A stretch of 64,000 bases of DNA from Asterella californica (taxonomy: Eukaryota > Streptophyta > Marchantiopsida > Marchantiales > Aytoniaceae), in NCBI GenBank assembly GCA_036924285.1, contig JAYKYS010000001.1, forward strand, positions 14,161,501 to 14,225,500, read 5' to 3'. The position numbers and the translations under genes were made by a program. Positions 37,523 to 49,600 of this stretch are shown in pieces (within the stretch, counting starts at the first letter, position 1; every line of letters begins with the position of its first letter). A model generated the notes under the pieces. The model saw nothing but the letters and a program-made list of their open reading frames with translations, had not been told where the DNA came from and did not search any database.

Positions 37523-40500
37523 TACGTCCATCCTCACATGTTTGCGTCCCCGCAAACATCAGTGTTCTCGGCAGTTCTGTTCACGTCCAATACTTCTTGA
37601 CACGTCCCCAATTAACACGAGTGGTCATCAATGTACCGTCCAACTCTTCCAACTGCAAGGAGTCATTGTCGAAGACCTCCAAGACGCGATAAGGACCCAT
37701 CCAGCGAAGATGAAGTTTCCCGGGGAACTTAAGGTGTCGATTGTCATAGAGAAGAACCAAGTCCCCATCTACGACGGTCACCTTTCTGAGCTTGCCATCG
37801 TAGTTCTTCTTACGTTGCGCTTGTACCTCGTATGTCTTCTTCAAAGCTGCATTCCTGTCTTCTTCAAACTCTACAAAATTCAGAAGACGCTGATCCTGGC
37901 TTTCTTCTTCGCCCATGCGTTCGGATACGGCTAACCGGTATGTTGGGACCTCTAACTCAATGAGCACAATAGGTGTCATGCCATAAGTTAGATAGAATGA
38001 CGTCTTCTGGGTTGTGACTTTAGGTGAAATCCTGAAAGTCCATAACACAGATGGCAATTTCGTGTCCCAGTCATACGCATTGTTAACAGTAACCTTATTC
38101 AGGATGTTACACAGAAGACCGTTCGACTTCTCCGTCAGTCCATTCGCTTTCGGGTTGTACGGCGTCGTCTTCCGATGCTTAATCCTGAAGTATTGGGTCA
38201 GGAGGGAGATAGTCTCATTTAAGAAATGAGTACCCCTATTTGATACCAATTCCAACGGACATCCGTATCTAGTGATGATGTTGTGCCAAAGGAACCTAGC
38301 TACTACTCCGGCATCGTTCTTCCTTGAGGCTTCGCCTTCCACCATCTTGGTAGTATAGTCGGTAGCTATTAAAATGTACCGTGCTCGTGTTCTTCTCGCC
38401 ACCGGGGCGATAGGACCCACAAAGTCGATTCCTCACTTTTTGAACAAAGCAAGCGGAAGAATGGGAGTAAGAGGTCACCTAATAGTAGCTGTCGGTCTTC
38501 TCACCCTCTGACACGTATCGCACTTCCTGATCTCATGAAAAGTGTCTCGGTACATGGTCGGCCACCAGTATCCGGCGTCTAACATCTTCTTCACTGTGGT
38601 TTTCAGCCCGTAGTGACCCCCAGCATCTTCGTAGTGAAGACCTGTGATCACTGGTTTAATCTCTGAAGGCTCAAGGCATCTCCTTAGCTTCTCGTCATGT
38701 CCCTTCCGAAACAGGATACCCTGGAAGATGGCATAAGGACCTGCCTTGTGTAAGAAGACAGCCTTCTGCTCCGCATCCAATCCCTCGGGGTACTGTTGGT
38801 CTTCCAAGAACTTCCTCAAGTCCTTGAAGATCGACTCTTTTGTGGAAGTCGCAAAGACTGGATCAGAAGATCTAGCCTCGTCTTCTGGGAAGCAGGCGGT
38901 ATGCCCCCCCTCAGATGAAAGTGTCTCTGCGAAAACTGAAAACAACTTCTCGTCAGGGAACTCGTCTTCCACTTCATCTTCTCGTCGTTCAGTCTCTAAT
39001 CGGGATAGGTAGTCAGCATTAACATGCTGTCTTCGAGGTCTGTACTCAATTGTGTAAGTAAATTCCTGGAGTAGGAGAATGCACCTAGCTATCCTACCAG
39101 ACAAATCTGCTTTCTTTACAAGATGTTTCAAAGAAAAATGATCCACATAGAAGACAAACGGATTTGCTAGAAGATAGTGTCTAAACTTCCTACAGGAGTA
39201 AATCATGCCAAGACACTCCCTTTCAGTTGTCGAGTACTTCTTCTCTGCATCACTGAGTTGTCTTCCCGCATAGTAGATGGGATAATCCTTCTTCTTCTCA
39301 TCTTTCTGACTCAATACCACCGCTATGGCGAAAGCAGAAACATCCACATGGATATGGAAGATTCTTTTCCAATCAGGTGGTCTTAGGACAAGGGATTTCG
39401 ATAGAAGCCTCTTCATTTCTTTGAATGCTTCCTGCTGCTCAGAAGACCAAATGTATGGTTCGTCCTTCTTCAGCAACTTAGTGAGTCTTCCTGCTACCTC
39501 TGCGTACCTGTCAATAAACCTCCTGTAGTATCCTACGTTGCCCAGGAAGCTTCTCAACTGAGTCAGGTTAGCAGGTGGGTGAAGTTTCATGATGACTTCC
39601 ACCTTAGCACAGTCGACTTCTATACCTCTTCCGGAAATTCTATGTCCTAGCAAGATTCCCTCTGACATACCAAAGAAGCACTTCTCAGGGTGAAGAGCCA
39701 AACGATGTTCTCTACACTTCAGAAAACACTTCCTCAGAAATATCAGGTGATCTTCTTTCGATCCAAACACGCAAAAATCATCCAAGAAGATCTCCATGAA
39801 AGTGTGAAGATACTCCTTGAAGATTGTAATCATCAATCTCTGGAATGTGGCGGGTGCGTTGCATAAACCAAACGGCATTTGATTGTACGCGTACGTGTCC
39901 CAATCAATAGTGAAAGTGGTTTTCGACTTGTCTTCTTCTCTGATTGAAACTTGGTTGTACCAGAATACCCATCCAGGAAGCTGTAGAACTCATGTCCTGT
40001 TACCTGATCTAACACAGAGTCGGTGAATGATAAAGGATGATGATCCTTCTTCGTGGCCAAGTTCAGCTTCCGGATGTCCTGACACACTCGGATCTTCCCT
40101 GTCTGTTTCTTCGACACGATGACAATAGGAGCTACCCACTCACTACTGAGCATTGGGAAGATGACTCCTGCCTTCAGATATTGGTCGATCTGATCCTTCA
40201 TCAGAAGCGAGTACTTGGGGTTGAGCCGATACTGCCCCTGCCGTGCAGGAACAACGCCCTCCAGCAAGTCAATGCGATGCTGTCCCAACTCTCGAGGTAT
40301 GCCTTTCATGTCTTCTATGGTCCATGCGAAGACATCCTGGAACTCCGTCTGAAGTTCTCGAAAGTCTTCCAACTGCTGGCCCTCGATCACCTTGGAAAGC
40401 TTCAGCTTCTTCCCAGGAGCAACCTCCATCTCTTGAAGATCATCTGGGTTTACCATTCCTTCAGTGTGACTGTACTCACTGGCACCAAAGTATTCCAGTT

Positions 40501-42542
40501 TGGGAGCTTCTTCTGGTTCAGATGCGTCTTCTGGAGGATCAACTGTCGGATCTTCCGAAGGGAAGACGGTATTCTCGTCTTCTGGAAGCTCTTCTTCCAT
40601 AATCTCGTAGCACTCAATGTATCCACAGATCACGTCTTCTGCTATGTCCGCTATTTCTGTAGTACATAAGTTATTCACCACAAACTCATTATACCGTTCA
40701 TCACTGTCAGAAGACGCAGCTGAGTCTTCTGAAGTGTACTCCTCTGTTGTAGAAGGTGTTTCACCTTGATGTCCAATCTTCTTCCAAGGAAGCGAGACCT
40801 TAGTCTTCTCACCTGGCTTGGGTGTAGGATTGAGAAATCTCAACGATGTCTTCTCCAGTCGGTATTTACATTTGCAGCATACAACCATGGTCTTCCTATC
40901 AACACCTGATATCCAACCTTAGCTACAGGTTGCAAAATGATGTAAGTGAGATAAAAAGATACTCCACCAATTACCGTCAAGACATCTTTCAGTTGTCCCA
41001 AAGGTCGTCTTCTGGTCTGGTCCGTCATTCTGAGGATTCTCGGAGTAGGCTAGAACTCAGTGAAGCCTAGGGCATGAGCCGTTTCTTCAGTCATGATGTT
41101 AACTCTGGAGCCGAAATCAATGGGTACCTTCTTCAGAAGACAGCCATGGATCTCCATATCAAGTTCTGGGGCACTCAAGTCCTCATGCTCTACCCTTAGG
41201 ATCGGGGTGCTCTTGGGAAGTTTAGCTGTCCTCCTCTTCCTCGATCCTCGAAGCACGGATTGTAACAGTTTCTTGTAACCAGCGTTGTCATCCAACAGCT
41301 GTTGGAAGGTTATATCCGCCTTCTGGTTCCACAAGTCTCGCAAGAAGTCGTAAGGGGATCTCTTCAGAAGAGTGACTGGTGTTTCCAACAAAGAAGATGT
41401 AGTAGCTGCTTCCTTGGGTGGAAGACCAGAAGAGTGTCTTCCCTCGATTGGAGACTTTTCCCGTGAGACAGGGGCTGCCGTAGTCGGTGTAGGAAGCTAC
41501 TGTACTATCTTCCGTCTCTTCTCCAGTTCTTCTTGCATAATCGCTTCAACTTCTTGTCTAATGTCGGGAGCAAAGTACTTCGGATCTTCTCGGTCGTAAG
41601 TAGGAGAAGAAGGTCGCTCAGGAGAAGATGACCTCTCCTTTCGCTGCTTCTTCTTCTTGATCTCCTTCTGACGAGATTCTAACTTCCCTTTGCTTCTGGT
41701 ACTTACCTTGAACACCGCTTCATCCAAGACTTCTTCGGGAGGTCAACTGTCTGAATCCGGGCTAGGGCTCCAAACAGTGCCATCCGTCAAAGTGGAAGAA
41801 GAAGCTGCCTCAAGTAACTTCGTCTTCTGGGCTGCAGTCGTCTTCTGCAGCTGGGGTTCCTTTCCTTCACGCTTCCCGGGGTCCGGTTCGTCTTTCTCGA
41901 TACGGAGACAATCCGTACAATCCCCAGGATCTTCTTCTTCTACCGTGATGTGCTGTACCACTGCTAACTCGAGTTTAGAAGTTGATGCAGCTTCTGCAGG
42001 AGGCGTGGTATCTGCAAATCTAACCATTTGTCGTGGCCGTAAGGTTTGAGGACAATTCCCTGTGAAATGATCGGCTTCCTTACAGTTCCCACACAAGGGC
42101 ACTTGCCCAATCTATCTTCTCGGATGAGGACAGGTGGACCACCAGTGTCCTGTCTCTCCACAATTATTGCACGCTCCAGGAAGAGGGTTGAGAGGTCGTT
42201 GTGATGAAGAAGGTTGCCAAGGCGTCCTGGTCTGTACATTGCTAGCTCTATCTCTAGGTACATAACGATTATATTGGGCGAGAGGCGTATGAGTGAAGGG
42301 TTGTATCGTCTCGATCCTATAGCAGGTTTCTCCACTAGGATCGTGTAGATATCCCTCGTCGTCTTCTTCCCATCCTGCCCAGTTGACAGCTTGGTACTGC
42401 GTACAATGATCTCTAGTGTGTCCGGAAGAGTTACAAAGATTGCACCAAAGGTTTGGCCGGGAAGCCGTAGGTTGCTTCCGCTTGTCCTTCTGGTTCAGAA
42501 GATGAACTTTCAGGTCGGCAAACTGCTTCAGAACCTATATCG
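37523..42542 (-). pseudogene. Gypsy gag-pol polyprotein (broken)
   Basis: Minus-strand order. Gag end with three CCHC knuckles: CNLCNSSGHTRDHC near 42435, CNNCGETGHWWSTC near 42170, CGNCKEADHFTGNC near 42095. Aspartic protease (VPIDFGSRVNIM near 41130, a poor Asp-Ser/Thr-Gly). Reverse transcriptase 40888-39470 with FLDDFCVF near 39785. RNase H with HVDVSAFAIAVVLS. Integrase HHCC zinc finger (HYGLK...CDTCQR, about 38640-38510), core 38420-37900, and a GPY-type end (MGPYRVLEVFD). No chromodomain follows. Lesions: TAG between knuckles 2 and 3, TAG near 41052, frameshift near 39950, two TGA near 38480 and 38430, and integrase second Asp replaced by Asn (VSNRGTHF). Confidence 0.9.
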
Positions 42543-43236
42543 ATCATCTATTGTCAATTTGATCATTTTCGAGCAATTTGGAGAGGAGTTTGTTGCTGAA
42601 ACTGCCATACCTGCATACAACTCGACATTGGAAGGGGTGGGGCTGAATTCAGCTCTTGGTGATGAAGGAGAACGGAGTCATCATGAGTCTTAAGCCGCTG
42701 TTTGGGTTCTCGGAGCTGCCAGGTACTACCGCCATTGATGCTATATTGAGATCTAAATAGTGTTCTGGAGTATGCATGTTTTACCTTGCTGGAATGCTTG
42801 GTAGACCAGGGTGTACAACAAGTTGTATCGATACTCTATCAAGTTGATTGAGTAATCTTATAGCATCTTCTGGTTGTACTATGAAGTTGTGATAGTTGGA
42901 TTGATGGGCAGTTAGCGTCGCTGGGGAGCTATTCAGAAGTCAAGCTTCCAGTGATATAGAGGAATAACTTCAGTTAGATAATACAGATCTGAGTATTTTT
43001 AGTTAGAATACAAAAGATCTGTTTGTAACACAAGTTTATGCAACCTATACGTAACTTTGGATCGTAGCAAGTTTTAAACTTGAGACGAGCGGATACAAGG
43101 TCACTCGGGCTAGAAGAGTAGATAGTGAAACATTCGAGTGAAAACATCCAGATCTAGATCTAACCTTGTCAATCCACATACCTCTGTACAGCCATATATC
43201 CCGTGTATTCTAGACAGAAAAACACGTTATACGATA
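42543..43236. mobile_element. Right-hand remnant of insert X inside LTR D
   Basis: It matches 2415-3108 almost base for base and ends with the same ACGATA-CCGG junction into the LTR frame. The left part of X and the LTR beyond it are missing; the sequence joins directly to gypsy gag DNA at about 42542. A deletion in this copy explains the arrangement most simply. Confidence 0.8.
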
Positions 43237-44304
43237 CCGGGGTGGAAGATCCCTCATGGCAAGAGCGGGTCTCTTCACTGCGCTTCCTCGCATCGCAGTA
43301 GGAGTATCCCTTCTTCTCTTGTCTTCTGGAGTCTTCGGAAGACTCCTTTGTGTTGAAGAAGCGGTCTTCTGTTCTGATCGGGTACTCAACAGTTCTTCTT
43401 CCGAGTCGGACTCCGATCTTGAATGAATGAGGGAGATGGGTGTCCTAGGTACACTTCTAGGACCCATCTTTCTCGGCGGCGTGACATCTTCCGACCCACT
43501 AGACTCGTCTTCCCTCACCAGAAGCGTCTTCTGGTGAGAATCGGGCCTCAACTGTGGCATCAGAGTGGGAGGGGGCGTTGCGGCTGCCGCTCGATCATCG
43601 TCTTCCGAGGTCTCTTCCTTCACCTCCTGTTGCCCCGTTGGTCCATACTCTGCAAACTGATCTTCCCTAAGATCCCCCATGACTACATACAAGTAGCAGA
43701 GGAAAGGGGTCAAGTGTCCTCCCGCCGGGGTACCCAAGTACGCTAGCTCCGTCTGTACATAGTTGTGGACGTATGCGCCCCCTCTGTAGATGGGCACTCT
43801 GTCATCCCACACTAATTCTAGGAACTCCACGTCCTGATCTCCCAAGTACCTCGTCTTCTGCGCTTTCCCCTTGGAAAAGAGATGCAAAAACAGCTTCGCC
43901 AGAAGTCGCTTCTTCGGCTCCCGGTAAGATTCGATCTTCCACCCATTCCTACCCTGCCTGTCTTCCACGAAAAGGCAGGTGGTGCTCCCAGGCACATGCC
44001 ACGAACTCACGATCCTGGGCAAAATCTTCTTCTCAAACCAATACTCTCGGTTCTCGTATTCTGGCCTGTGAAAAGCTCTGCGCCACCAATCTTCAGTCCA
44101 AGAAGATGGTCTTCCTCGAGCTACTCCTGCCTTCGCAGGTACACGGTTGCGAGGTGGTAACGCTGCCCACACCTCCTCCAGAAGTCCCTAGTGTGCGAGG
44201 TTCTAATCCCATAGGAAGAAATCGAGACCCAACTCCTTGAGAAAGGGCGTGGCCTCGGCCAACTCCGCTGCTGGTAACACCAACCCTCGAGGATGCATCG
44301 ACAT
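43237..44304 (-). pseudogene. LTR-encoded protein, copy D (5' half only)
   Basis: It starts at ATG 44304 and carries the same TAG as copy C at about 44191 (CAG in A and B). It is then open to the X junction, through WTEDWWRRAFH, HVPGSTTCLFVED and RTPISLIHS. The coiled-coil half is absent. D shares the stop with C rather than with its duplicate A, which is part of the evidence for conversion between the two LTRs. Confidence 0.7.
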
Positions 44305-46283
44305 ACTGGAAGATCTGTTGCACTAAGCCACACGCACTTACTATGAGCTGAAGGCTCAGTCCTTCCCAAGTGCCCACAGTCTAGCTTCAACTTCTCAGAA
44401 GACAAAACTAGTCTTCCAGAAGATAGCTACTCCGTCTTCCGGGATTCTAACAGTACTTCCTAGATAGCTCTCGTCTTCCGAGCTATATCTAAACAATCCT
44501 ATCTAAGCAAGGTCTCGCATGGATTACCCAGAAGACAACCCACCTTGCATTACATCCTACTTCCTATCAGAAGATACAAGATTCGCGAAACATAAAGTGC
44601 ATAACAGGTTCGGAAGATGGTTGCGGACTCTTGCGGTGACAGTGGCCTCGGGGAAGACACTCGGGACAGTTTCCGATTCAATGTCTTTCTCGGAAGACCT
44701 CCCGAAGTCAGACTTCCCTTCACTGGTCTCACCTGTCTTCGTCTTCCTACGCGCAATCTATCCTCACAAGAGACTCAAGACAATTGCACTCTGTTCTTCT
44801 GACTTCTCATCTCTCATACGCACTCAGAAGAAGCTTGCTGCTCGATGGGAAGACATGACCCTCAACCATTCTCTCCAGATTCTGCCAGCAAGTCTTCTCA
44901 CGACTCTCTTCTAAGTTTAGGAAGAAGAAGAAACGGCTGCTATGGGTCGGACAGAAGAGACCCGAAATGGACCCTCACGTCTTCTCGCTCATTCTGCCAG
45001 CCTTTCAGTCTTCTAGTCTCTCTAGGAAGATGTGGAGTTGAGAAGCTTGGAAGACCGGGAGGCACAGGCCTAGTTCTCGACTTCCAACTTCTCGAAATAA
45101 CAAAAGAACTCACCACACCACTCAGGATTCATACCAAGCCTCTCTTAACACAAAAGCAACACAAATCCACTCTTGATACGAATTGGTTATAGTCGATTTC
45201 CGAAGACAGTCTTCCGAAGACAGTCAAGTTTAAGAAGCGTCTTTCGAAGATGTTCCCATCTTTCGAAGCGTCTTCTGTTCAAGGTTTCGGGTGTAGAGGG
45301 GTAGTAGGGTAGGGAAATTGATGGCTGGGATCGTCAATTTGGGGACGATGGGTAGGAAAGCTCGAATTGAACTTAGGAAGAAGTAGGAAGATGTCTGATA
45401 GAAATTGGGCAGCGCCGCACCCAATGTCACAATAGGAAAAATGGGGATGGGGGTAATCGATCAGGCTGTCTGCAACCAACCGGGTTAGCGCGGGGAACAC
45501 AAAACAGAGGAGAGAAGTAGTGAGAAGGGAGAAGAACATCGGAAGAACCTCGACTGTCTTCTGTCTTCTTCCCGAGGTGTCTTCGACCTTCCCCGCGCTT
45601 CTGGCTCTAGTCCTAGCTCCAATGCGACCCCACACGGCTGTCAGTTTCTGGCCACGCTTCAATTCCACCTTCAATTCTACTCAGCTACTCTCCAATGTCA
45701 GTTTCTCGGGAGCTCAAAAAAACGCCTTCGCTCCCTGCCTTCCGTGCTTCAGCAATTCGGTCTCGTCGTTCGCCTAGCTGCCAACTGATCCTCACCTCGC
45801 TCGATTTCCTCACTCGATTCCCTCACTCGATTTCCTCTCACGAAGCTCACTCTTCTGAAATCGATCTTCTCAAGCGCGCTTGCTGCGGGAAGTTGGAATG
45901 CGCTAATGCGCTTCCTGTGCATCTTCCCCGCAGATTAGGGGTTTCGACCCTAGGTGTCTTTCCCGACCTACCTACCACCTTGGTGTTACCTAGTAGGTAC
46001 ACCTACTCCTTTACCTGGAAATTCGTGGTTAGGCCTTCGCGGTCGCTGTCTTCGGAAGACGGGAAGAGCCGTCTTCCCGTCTTCCGAAGACGCAACTGAG
46101 AAGACGCTTCTCGGAAGACGGTCGTCTTCCGAAGAAGTCAACTTCTTATTAAAAAGCTCATAAGATCATCTTCTCTCTAAAGAAGTAGTAGTCTTAAGTA
46201 ACAACGCTTCTTCAGTTATACAAACAAGTTATTAATCTTAAAAATTTAAAAATTCGTGATTCTTGTAATTTGTGGGCATCACA
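43237..46283 (-). mobile_element. 5' LTR, copy D (truncated)
   Basis: This is the sense-5' half of the LTR, from 46283 (TGTGATGCCCAC) to the X junction at 43237. It shares the X insertion and CCAGC/Copia-1 flank with copy A. In about 43815-44660 it instead matches copy C, which suggests conversion. Motif arrays lie near 46048-46140 and 45193-45278. Confidence 0.85.
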
Positions 46284-46407
46284 CCAGCAAAGAAAGCTTG
46301 TTCTTGTGATGAGACAGAACCACCATTGCCTTGAAGACGAAACTCTTCTGACACTAACATAGGAATCAACTCATCGAACTTGGGAAAAGTATCCCTGACA
46401 GCAATGG
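46284..46407 (-). pseudogene. Copia-1 gag fragment left of Copia-3
   Basis: It matches 6165-6288 (gag around SSQEQAFFAG and SEEFRLQGNGG). It starts with the gypsy target duplication CCAGC and ends with AATGG, the Copia-3 target duplication (46403-46407). Confidence 0.85.
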
Positions 46408-46638
46408 TGTAGAAAGATCGATACTTCGAGGACACTCCAAGAAGAGAGAGAGAGCGAGTAGACAAGGAAGTAAAATAGGAATGAGATGAGAGAGGCTTTG
46501 CCTCTCTCTGTATATATAGTGGAGGTGAGTACAAGGGAAACCCTAATGGTGGGTTAGCCCTCTAACTAACTCTAACAACCCTAACCACTCCGGCTAATGG
46601 TAGCCGTCGATCTACTAGAGCTTGGGACTATATCAACA
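46408..46638 (-). repeat. Copia-3 3' LTR
   Basis: This is the partner of 51534-51764 and has the same length. It is preceded in sense by the purine tract GAAGGGGAG. The element's coding frame ends at 46581, inside this LTR. Confidence 0.95.
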
Positions 46639-49600
46639 CTCCCCTTCAAGCTCATCTCTACATCCTGTACTCCTAGACAATGTCTGAAAGCATCAAACTT
46701 ATCTCTAGGCAACGCCTTAGTGAAAATATCGGCAACCTGATCTCCTGTGCTCACATAACTGAGCTCAATCTCTCCTACAAGGACCTTCTCTCTAATAAAG
46801 TGAAAGTGCACCTCAATGTGCTTCGTCCTAGCATGGAAAACAGGATTACTAGCTAACTTCATGCTGCTAATGTTGTCTGTATATACAACAACAGGATCTG
46901 TACACTCCACACCAATATCAGATAGCAGACATCGAAGCCAAATCGATTCGCATGTTGCGTTCGTTGCTCCTCGATACTCTGCTTCCGTGGATGACAAAGC
47001 AACTATGGGTTGCTTCTTAGAAGCCCAGCTTATAGCAGCGCTTCCAAGTCCAAAAGCGTAACCTGACGTGGATCTCCTGTCGGCACTTCCTGCCCAATCA
47101 GCATCTGTGTAGCCATGTAACAACAATGGTCCACCGTATCGATAGTGAAGTCCGTACTGCATCGAGAACTTCACGTAGCGGAGGATCCGTTTGACAGCCT
47201 CAAAATGTGGTCTCCGTGGTGACTGCATGAATTGACTAATCAGACCGACAGCATAGCTCAAGTCTGGTCTGGTGATGGTCAAGTAGATAAGACTCCCAAC
47301 CATCTGTCTGTACATGCGTGGATCATCCAGCAACTCACCATCCTCTGCTCCTAGCTTTACCCCTTGCTCTAATGGTGTAGCAATGGGTTTGCAATCAAGC
47401 ATACCAAATCTCTCAAGCATATTGAGAGCATACTGTCGCTGTACAAGCCAAACATCCTTCCCATCTCTAATGAACTCCACAGCAAGGAAGTACTTGAGTT
47501 CTCCTAAGTCCATCATCTCGAACTCGGATTTCAAGTGATCCTTGATCTGGGAAATAAGCTCCTCAAAGTTACCGGTAATGATCAAGTCATCAACATAGAT
47601 GGTGATCACAACAATCCGGTCTCGTATTCTCAATGAATACAAGGTAGAGTCTGAACTACACAGGTGGAAACCAAGAGACTGCAAGTAAGAATTGATCTTT
47701 GCATACCATGCTCTTGGTGCCTGTTTCAGACCATAGAGAGCCTTCCGTAACTTACATACACGGGAAGGGAACTTAGGATCCTCATAACCAGGAGGTTGCT
47801 GCATGTAGACCTCCTCCTCAAGATCGCCATTGAGGAAGGCGTTCTTGAAGTCCATCTGGTGCATCTTCCAACCTTTCTGAGTTGCAACTGCAACTGCTGT
47901 TCGAATAGTCACCATCTTCGCAACAGGAGCAAAGGTCTCCTCAAAAATCCACTCCATGTTGCTGTGCGTAGCCCTTAGCTACCAATCTGACCTTGTACCG
48001 ACACACGGTATCATCCGAGTTGCGCTTGACCTTGAAGACCCACCTGCAACCAATCGCTTTCTTACCCTGAGGTAAGTCTACCAACTCCCAAGTCTGTTGG
48101 TGATGAAGCGCAGCAAGTTCAGCTTCCATAGCACTTACCCATTGGACCTTGTGCATCGCCTCCTCAAGCGAACTCGGTTCCTGTTCCTGAAGAACATTGG
48201 CCATATATGCATGGTGCGCAGCAAGAAAACCTTCATGCATATACCTACTCACTGGATGTTTTGGCCGCTCAGATCTGCGAGAGGTAATCGGTGCACTAGT
48301 CACCTCCCCTTGCAACTGATCTGACGTAGACGCCAAGGTCTGGGACAAAGTATCCAGGGGATGTGGAAGATCCACATATCTGGATGAGTCAAACATACGC
48401 TGCAATAGCACGCGCTCATCCTGTGTAGAAACTACACTAGTTCCACTAGGCTGTGTTACGTGGACTCCAGCGTTAACAACAGCTCTATGTGCAACAGATT
48501 CTGATCTGGAATCAGTGACTTCTCCAGATCCTCCACTCAACGTACTACTCTGAGGTACTACAGTGGACTGACTCCTTGGTTCTACAGTAGGTACAGGGAT
48601 GGCTATCACAGGTGCAGGTGCAAACCAAGACTGTAGCTCATCAAACACGACATCTCTACTGATATAGAACTGCTTGGACGAAGGATTGTAGCACCTATAT
48701 CCTTTCGTATCAGAAGCATAACCAAGGAAGATACATCTATCTGCTTTCGGATCTAGTTTCTTACGTCTTTCATCAGGTATGTGCACATAACAGATACATC
48801 CGAAAACTTTAAGGAAAGAGTAATCAGGCTTACTGCCTGTGAAGACCTCCATCGGTGTCTTGCTGTGGACTGCCGCTGTAGGCGTCCGGTTCATCAGATA
48901 CACCGCACATGAAACAACTTCTGCCCAGTAAGGTCTAGGCATGGTCTTCTCGTTCAACATCGCACGAGCAACTTCTGCTATGTGTCGATTCTTGCGCTCC
49001 GCAACCTCGTTCTGCTGCGGACTGTAACTGCAGGTCTTCTGGCGTCGGATACCATGCTCACGCAGATATGCATCGAACTCTCCAGAAAGAAACTCGCCTC
49101 CTCCATCAGATCTCAAACAGAGGATAGCTGCTCCAGACTGTTTCTCCACCAACTTGCGGAAAGTCTGGAATGCTGACAGTACTTCGGCAGAGGACTTGTT
49201 TCTCAACAAATCGATCCAAGTATAACGCGAATGATCATCAATGAACGACACGAAGTACTGGAAACCGGTCATACTTGGCTGAGAAGCAGTCCATACATCA
49301 GTGTGAACAAGCTCCAGAAGCTTGTTCGCTCTACTGCCTGATCCCTTAAAGGGCTGTCTAGCTTGCTTGCCGAATTGACATGCTGCACAGACTCCAGTGG
49401 GCTCACTGGATTCAAATTTGGGCAGACCTGTAACCAGGTCAGAACTCGGAAGGCTTTTCAGCCTCTGAAAGTTCATGTGCCCAATTCGCTTGTGCCAGAT
49501 GTCAATATCAGACACTACTGGACCACTCTGTCCATACATGGCAGCCTGTAACTTAGGCGCAGATGCATCTAGTTTAAACAGCCTACCACTCTTGATACCT

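Larger units (their letters stand above)
31594..46283 (-). mobile_element. Gypsy element with giant LTRs (14.7 kb), nested in Copia-1
   Basis: The element runs from TGTAGTGATGC (31594) to the end GGGCATCACA (46283), flanked by CCAGC at 31589-31593 and 46284-46288. Both flanks are Copia-1 gag. The order on the minus strand is 5' LTR (copy D, truncated), gag-pol, 3' LTR (copy C, complete). The 5' LTR's inner part, the primer site and the gag start are deleted and replaced by a remnant of insert X (42543-43236). The non-chromodomain integrase end and very long LTRs fit the Athila/Tat/Ogre side of plant gypsy elements. Confidence 0.85.
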
